From assembly GCA_030998225.1 (NCBI GenBank), contig JAPYXD010000581.1, positions 5,033,501-5,097,500 on the forward strand: 64,000 nucleotides of DNA, given 5' to 3'. A program made the translations under genes and the position numbers. Source of the stretch: Diplolepis rosae (lineage: Eukaryota; Arthropoda; Insecta; Hymenoptera; Diplolepididae). The notes under the pieces are model-generated. The model was given only the letters and a program-made list of their open reading frames with translations, was not told the DNA's origin and made no database searches. This document shows positions 58,486 to 64,000 of this stretch, in pieces (positions within the stretch are counted from its first letter, which is position 1; each line of letters begins with the position of its first letter).

Positions 58486-58665
58486 GGGTCTGACGTCACC
58501 AATTGTATTCGACCGTTTTCTTAACAAAATAATAATTTTAAGCAACTTTTGGAAAAGACAGTAATGCGTTGCATTTTCTGCATTGCTGTCTTATCCGGAA
58601 AGTTTATTCAAATTATTATTATTGTATTAATAAAGAGGTTGTATGTAATTAGTGACGTCAGACCC
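58486..58665. mobile_element. 180-bp TA-flanked MITE with TGACGTCA in its TIRs
   Basis: The ends are GGGTCTGACGTCAC and GTGACGTCAGACCC, an exact 14-bp inverted repeat, with TA on each side (58484-58485 and 58666-58667). Each TIR contains the CRE palindrome TGACGTCA. An inner stem pairs AGACAGTAATGCGTTGCA with TGCATTGCTGTCTT. The element is absent from the left arm, so it inserted after the arms formed or was lost there. Confidence 0.85.
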
Positions 58666-58667
58666 TA

Positions 58668-59872
58668 CCACGCGGCTTTAAAACACTAAAAGAAATAATT
58701 GGTTGATCTAATTTTTTCTCGCAATATACGCCACTACTAATTTATCGGCTGTCATAAGAATTGTCTGTAACTATTATTGTTGTTTTATGAAAGAGCATGA
58801 TAAAAAGAAAGGAAATATTTCTGCCAGCAAATAAGTTGGCAGTCACCGCCTATTTCACGAACCAAAATGACGAATCAAATTCAATATTACATTTAGTGTG
58901 GTTTTGCTCATCAAACTGTTTGTCAATATCCAATTTTTTTGGGTCACATAACTGAAAAAAATTCCTCGATCTACAATTAATAACTATTAAAAAGTTTTTT
59001 TTTGAAGATCCTAGTGTTTTTTTTCATGTTTGTAATCGGTTTCCTCCTCGTGGTGTGACCTGGGGAATTTATAACAGAGATAGTTGCATAACTCAAAATT
59101 ATTTGAATTTTATGATTTATCTTGTTTTGATCTAACCTATCTGTGTTATAGATTTGCTAATGCGATTCATTGATAATCAAAACTTAGAGAATGTTTATTT
59201 ATCTGATATACAGAATTGGCTAGAATAAAAACCGTATTTTTTTTTTTTTTTTACGTATCAAAATCCGATGAAATTCAAAGAAAGTATATAATTGTATAAA
59301 AATATGTACAAAATAAAGACAGTACTCTATACATTATATAAAAAAATACAAAATATCAATATTTTTATAAATATTCCAAAATCTTATTAAAATATGGTAT
59401 ACATTGATTTTTAAAAATTTCTTGTAGGGAGCTACACATATTTTTAAAATTTTACGACCATTTTCTATCATGTTTCACCCCATCTTAGAATCCAGGAAAA
59501 AATTTTAAAAATATTTTGATCACTTGGAAAATTACTCTGGAATTACTTTCTGAGAGCCCCTGTGTCAGGAAAAACGTTTTTACGAAAGTATCTGTCTGCC
59601 TGTCGTGGTCCGTTCGACCGTCTGGCGTCTGTAGACATAACTTTCGAAAAAATTATTTGAATGGATTGTGCTTTGGCGCATTTCTTGAGGGCCTAAAGAG
59701 AAAGGACGAGATAAATGAACCTGTTTTGAAATATATGCGTCTGGGGAGAATTAATTGCGAGATATTTATTGTGCTCGCCTATCACAACTCTACACAACTT
59801 TTATTTTTCCGAAATTTGCATGTTTGAACAAATTTCAAAGTTCATAAAAATGGACCTATTTCAAAAATTCTA
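58668..59872. other. Right-arm sequence missing from the left arm
   Basis: No gene is recognised. A patch at about 58975-59000 (TTAATAACTATTAAAAAG) matches the left-arm edge near 37350 inverted, so the deletion in the left arm ends nearby. A GC-richer patch at 59560-59770 contains CTGTCTGCCTGTCGTGG-type words without coding signature. Confidence 0.4.
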
Positions 59873-60843
59873 TTAGGTGTACAATTTTGCTTCCGCCATT
59901 TTTCGGTAGATGGCTGCAGCGATAAGTGCTGGTCGAAATAGGCAGATCAAAAATGTCACATAGTAAGCTCGGGCATTTCTCAACATAACAACAGCATCAA
60001 ATTTGTGAATTTGTGTTTGCATCATAAATTTATTCTCGATCCAAGATGTCAGTTTTCGAGTCAAATTATCGTCATTTACGGGGTTTTGATTTTCTGCTTT
60101 CATTTGAAGAAAACTGCGACTGAGGCCTATTGAATGCTCCCAAGTACTTACGGCGAGATTTTTCTTAGTGAAAGAACGTGTTGTGAGTGGTTGCAACGCT
60201 GCAGAAGCGGTGATTTTAATATTAAAGACCGGCATGGCGGTGGAAAAGAGAAAATTTTTGAAGTATCCGAATTGGAGGCATTACTTGCTGAAGACTCGTG
60301 CCAAACTCAAGAAGAATTTTCAGAACCATTGGGAGTGACTCAAAAAGTCATTTCGTAACGCCTGGAAGCCATGGGAATGAGTTATGAGCAAAGAAATTGG
60401 CTTCCGTACGAGTTGAAGCCGAGAGATGTTGAATGGCGTTTCTTTGCTTGTGAACAGCTACTTCAAAGACAGAATCGGAAGAGGTTTTTACATCGCATTG
60501 TAACCAGCGACGAAAACTCGGTTCACTACGATAATCCCAAGCGCAGAAAATCATGGGAAATGCCCGGACATGCCTCGACGTCGAGTGCCAAACCGAATAT
60601 TCACGGTGCCAAGGTTATGCTCTGCAATTGGTCGGATCAGCTCGGTGTAGTGTATTATGAGCTGTTGAAACCGAGTGAAACCATCACTGGGGATCGGTGT
60701 CGAAAGTATTTGATGCATTTGAACCAAGCATTAAAGGAGAAACGGCTGCAGTACCAAGAGAGACACGACAAAGTTATCCTCTACCATGACAATGCACGGT
60801 CACATTTCGAAGGCCGGTCAAGACATACTTAGAAACGCTGAAA
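59873..60843 (+). pseudogene. Mariner copy, 5' TIR to second catalytic Asp
   Basis: After TA at 59871-59872 the sequence starts TTAGGTGTACAA, a mariner-type terminus. A decayed N-terminal region follows, then TYGEIFLSERTCCEW, DRHGGGKEKIFE, a TAA at about 60356, PYELKPRDVEWRFFACEQLL, TSDENSVHYDNPKR (first catalytic Asp block) and YHDNARSH (second). Frame is lost just after this, and the copy breaks within the codons for ETLK into an RNase H scrap. The third catalytic Asp block and the 3' TIR are missing. A truncated, inverted counterpart lies at 36645-37335. Confidence 0.85.
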
Positions 60844-61110
60844 TACATGCCGTAGTCTTGCATCACTTTCTGGTGTCCCTCGGCCAGGCACTTGTTAATG
60901 TCTTCTGTAACCGACCTATTTGAAGTACCTATTACTGGTTCTAGACCAGTGGGGTTTTGTTTTGTCGCCAGCTTGGCTAGTCTATCCGCTGTCTCGTTGC
61001 CCTTGACACCCCTGTGTCCAGGGGTCAAGAGGTGACTTGGTTGTCTTCCGCTAGTTTTTTTAATCCTTCGTAGCATTCTCAGACCAGCATCGATGTTTTT
61101 GAAATAAGCG
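60844..61110 (-). pseudogene. RNase H domain scrap (right arm)
   Basis: The minus strand reads SHLLTPGHRGVKGNETADRL, AKLATKQNPTGLE and VTEDINKCLAEGHQK. These are the C-terminal RNase H motif HRGxxGNExAD and following residues of a non-LTR retrotransposon. It is the inverted copy of 36309-36640 but starts later. The junction with the mariner is shared by both arms. Confidence 0.82.
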
Positions 61111-61707
61111 AAAGATACCTTCTGTCATAGTCTACAAGTCTGTATAGAAAAAAAATATATATATATTCTACGACTGGAAATTTTCATGTTCTGCGACTTT
61201 AGGGCAATTTTTTTACACGTTTTCGTGGGTGTGACTAGTTCTTGTTTTAGTTCTTCCGAAATAGAGTCTGTTGTTTCCTGTGAGTTGTGCAAAGGAAGTC
61301 TACTTGTTTGAATAAAAATGTTCAGATCAATTTAATTAGGATATAAAAGTGCAATTAAATTTTGTACAAAATGCAACATGAGGAAAAGTCACTCGCCCAA
61401 AAGCGTTTTAAATTGATGGCAGAAATCATAGCCGAATGTGTACCAGTAATAAGTGCAGTCCTTACTGCTTTTTCAAAGGATTTAATATCCTATAATATTT
61501 GTCTAAAAATAAGGATTGATAGTGATCGTAAGCAGATCATAAAGTTGCAACATATTTGGGACCGCAATAATGTCGGTATATTCAAAACATTGTTGAAGAA
61601 CTAATGCGAAAAAAAAACAGATGAAAGAAGAGATCCATATATCACATATTTGCATTCGAAATCCAGACGCGACTAACAGTCAAAAGTGTATCGAATGTTC
61701 AGATTTA

Positions 61708-62633
61708 CCAGGTCTAGAAATATGAAACCGGAATTTCCCTATAGATGGTGCTTGCCATCAGTTTCGGGATCGTAGGACCGCTTCTGCAGCGCCATCTTCT
61801 CCCTCTACTCCCTCTAGCAGCTGAGAAAGATTTTCAGTAGACAATAGCCCAAGTTCGATATACCAATGTATTTACTACAAGCATCAACATGTCGAGTTTT
61901 GTGCCTAGGAACTACGATTTGCGGACAGCACTGTTTTTTTGTTATGACCTGAAAAAAATGCTGCAGAATCGCATCGAATGCTTGTCGAAGCTTACGGTGA
62001 ACATGCTCTTGGCAAAACATAGTGTTTCGAATGGTTTAAAAAATTCAAAAGTGGTAATTTTGATGTGAGAAACGAAGATCGTGGAAAACCACCGAAAAAG
62101 TTCGAAGAGTGGGATCATAAGGGTGTTATCTATTATGAGCTGCTAAAACCTGGTGAAACTGTCAACACGAATCGCTACCAACAGCAAATGATCGATTTAA
62201 ATCGAGCATTACAAGAAAAACGACCGGATTATCGAAGAAGGCAACACAAAGTCATTTTTCTTCACGATAATGCCCCATCACACACAGCGAAACGGGTCAA
62301 GGAAACGATCGAGACGTTCAGTTGGGAAATACTGGTGCATGCCGCTTATTCTCCAGACTTGGCTCCGTCGGATTACCATCTGTTCGCATCACTGGGCCAT
62401 GCTCTCGCTGAACAACGCTTCACTTCGTACAAAAATGTACGAGAATGGCTGGATAACTGGTTTGATTTAAAAGACGAACAGTTTTATTGGCGCGGCATTC
62501 ATCCCCTTCCGGAGAGGTGGGAAAAATGTGTAAAAAGCAATGGAGATTACTTTGAAGAAAATATTTTTTATCATTTCCATGCAACAGACGTGTAACTTTT
62601 GCAAAGATTCCGGTTTCATACTTCTAGACCTGG
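61708..62633 (+). mobile_element. Internally deleted mariner inside the transposase copy
   Basis: The ends CCAGGTCTAGAAATATGAAA and TTTCATACTTCTAGACCTGG are inverted repeats, with TA on both sides (61706-61707 and 62634-62635). The 926-bp element is about 350 bp shorter than a typical complete mariner. The insertion separates the N-terminal part of the DDE transposase from its middle part. Confidence 0.9.
61893..62595 (+). pseudogene. Mariner transposase with internal deletion
   Basis: It starts MSSFVPRNYDLRTALFF, soon shifts frame, and from 62065 reads RNEDRGKPPKKFE joined directly to EWDHKGVIYYELLKPGETV. The residues normally between, including the first catalytic Asp block, are missing. 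The second (IFLHDNAPSHTA) and third (YSPDLAPSDYHLF) catalytic blocks and the C-terminus remain, ending at 62595. The long open stretch suggests a relatively young copy. The first Asp is absent, so it cannot be an active DD34D transposase. Confidence 0.88.
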
Positions 62634-64000
62634 TATATGTTTAGTGCGCTGGAGTCATGTGACACAAGTCATTCTGCTGCAAACAGCACGACAAATCAAC
62701 ACATTACGGGAACTCAGAAAATCATTTAATCTCTTTCCTGTCTGCCATTGCAATCATTTAAGAACGACACTTTTAATAACGAATTAGACGACGATCGTCT
62801 TTTGAAGTACAAAGCCAGTGAAAAGGACGTATATGACTTCAATACTGATACAGATACTGAACGTGGTTGCAATGATTTTGTCTATGATAACAAGAAAGAT
62901 AAGGAGAGCGTTTTAGGAATCGAAGCGGATATTACTCGATCTGCTATGGGCACAAAGTTGAAAGCCGTTTTTTCTGAGGATCGAGGAAATTGCTTATTAG
63001 CCTCAAATTAAGTTGATAAACATGCTCACTTAAAAAAAAGACCTTACTCGTCAAACACTAATTGACATGTTACCATCAGAGTTGAAATCTGAACAAAACT
63101 GCAAGTTTGATTCAAGATTGAAATCGAATCATATTGGCGACTTGATGCAGCAATTTTGTGATGACCGCAAAACAAGTGATCCCTATTTGCAAAGAGTAGA
63201 GATTTCGGTGTTTGCAATGATGTACTCAAAAAATCAACTACATCTAATTGAAATTAAAAATATATGGGTATTATATCTCGCCGCAACCAGTTCTCTCGTT
63301 AGACAACCAGACAGTGAAGACTGTAAACGTATATTGTACTACGCCTTTGTAGCAAGATTTCTGAATTTAACAATACATTTAGCGGAGTTGATATCTTCCG
63401 AACACGATACAACAGCAATCAGTCACTTTTTAAAAGACTACTGGAAGTTTGTAGTACAATATGGATACAAATGGCCTACATTGGAAATTGTTGTAGTGGA
63501 TTGGAGTTGGGTACTGATCCATGGGTTACTGTTTAAATGGAATCCCATAGAAATTCAAACATACCTCAGGATAGCGTACGACTGCTAAAAAAAAATTGCA
63601 ATTCCTAAAGATATGGTGTTCATTCAGACTTGCTGCTCACATTATATACATCGAGCAGCAGATAATTTATATATAAAATTTCCAGAGTATCCTGGACGCA
63701 ACCTGGTATCAGATTACTTAGCATTCATGATACTGTGTCAAACATTATCTGAATTAGATGCAGTTTTTCAATCGACTATTTCAATCCTTCTGTCACACGA
63801 TGAATCTGTCGCAGATGAGGCATTAGGGAACTTGAATAGTTTTGACAAGAAAGGGTTTGCTCAAGTAATATAGCAAACAAAAGTAATATTGACATAGAAG
63901 TGACGTTTGACGATGATGATGAAAAAGATGGCATTGTCATCAATTCACCATTCTTCTTTCACTTCTATGAAATTTTCCAGAGACTCGCTTAAAATTCTCG

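Larger units (their letters stand above)
56515..64000. repeat. Right arm of the giant inverted repeat
   Basis: This is the inverted counterpart of 35648-39435, continuing to the window edge. Order outward: subrepeats, satellite, hairpin block, TA-flanked MITE, mariner, RNase H scrap, DDE transposase. It is longer than the left arm because it keeps the mariner 5' end and the transposase N-terminus and has gained two insertions (58486-58665 and 61708-62633). The outer end is not in the window. Confidence 0.8.
61362..64000 (+). pseudogene. DDE transposase copy (right arm), cut by window
   Basis: Plus-strand pieces at 61362-61604, 62748-63011, 63067-63588 and 63613-63873 match the minus-strand copy at 48296-45860: FKLMAEIIAECVPVISAV, SEDRGNCLLASN, DDRKTSDPYLQRV, LYLAATSSLVRQP, VVDWSWVLIHGL and HRAADNLYIKF. 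In the first-Asp block the expected HLDA reads YLAA, so the first catalytic Asp is lost here. VVDWSW is intact. Breaks: a mariner insertion at 61708-62633, a frameshift in an A9 run near 63587-63595, and a 2-bp gain near 63872. The protease part would lie beyond the window. Confidence 0.75.

Noticed and set aside
59873..60235. 120-codon minus-strand frame opposite the mariner 5' region
   Set aside because: It is the antisense shadow of a recognisable mariner on the plus strand and shows no domain of its own.
1..64000. CRISPR arrays, bacterial operons, tRNA or rRNA genes
   Set aside because: The direct repeats present are minisatellites or tandem duplications without unique spacers. Genes are spliced and eukaryotic. 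I found no cloverleaf or rRNA core by eye, though a covariance-model search would be needed to exclude a tRNA.

Overview
The window looks like AT-rich insect nuclear DNA. It has spliced genes with GT-AG introns, an R1-clade non-LTR retrotransposon, mariner relics, and many TA- or TTAA-flanked foldback elements. The exact order is not decidable from sequence alone; a hymenopteran or another repeat-rich insect would fit.

Layout. 1-10.4 kb is intergenic, with a decayed R1-type reverse transcriptase copy (about 1.15-3.5 kb), a possible THAP scrap and palindromic MITEs. 10.85-27.46 kb (+) is a complete kinesin-3 gene of the KIF16B/Klp98A type. It can be assembled as 16 phase-compatible coding exons giving 1318 codons (motor, FHA, coiled coil, PX). 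Its first two introns are loaded with palindromes, and exon 10 can read through into an alternative tail-anchored C-terminus. 29.51-31.43 kb (-) is a complete presenilin in 7 coding exons, tail to tail with the kinesin, with a TIR element between the two 3' ends. 31.4-35.6 kb holds palindromic MITEs of a CCCTAGCG family, a 42-bp minisatellite, a mariner-type HTH fragment and an LTR-like insertion.

From 35.6 kb to the right edge there is a large nested structure. A left arm (about 35.65-39.43 kb) recurs in inverted orientation on the right (about 56.5-64.0 kb, cut by the window end). Both arms carry, in the same relative order, tandem subrepeats, a simple satellite, a hairpin block, a broken mariner, an RNase H scrap and a DDE-type transposase remnant. 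Between the arms lies a third copy of that transposase family (44.1-48.3 kb, -), flanked by inverted repeats of about 90 bp near 43.0 and 49.7 kb. It continues into a Ulp1/C48-like cysteine protease, a Cys/His zinc motif and a 42-bp minisatellite. A 4-kb palindrome (50.1-54.2 kb) follows. None of the transposase copies is intact.

The two cellular genes are not functionally linked by the sequence. KIF16B-type motors move PI3P-positive early endosomes, and presenilin is the catalytic subunit of gamma-secretase. The most unusual content is the multi-domain transposon family and the inverted, nested architecture around it.
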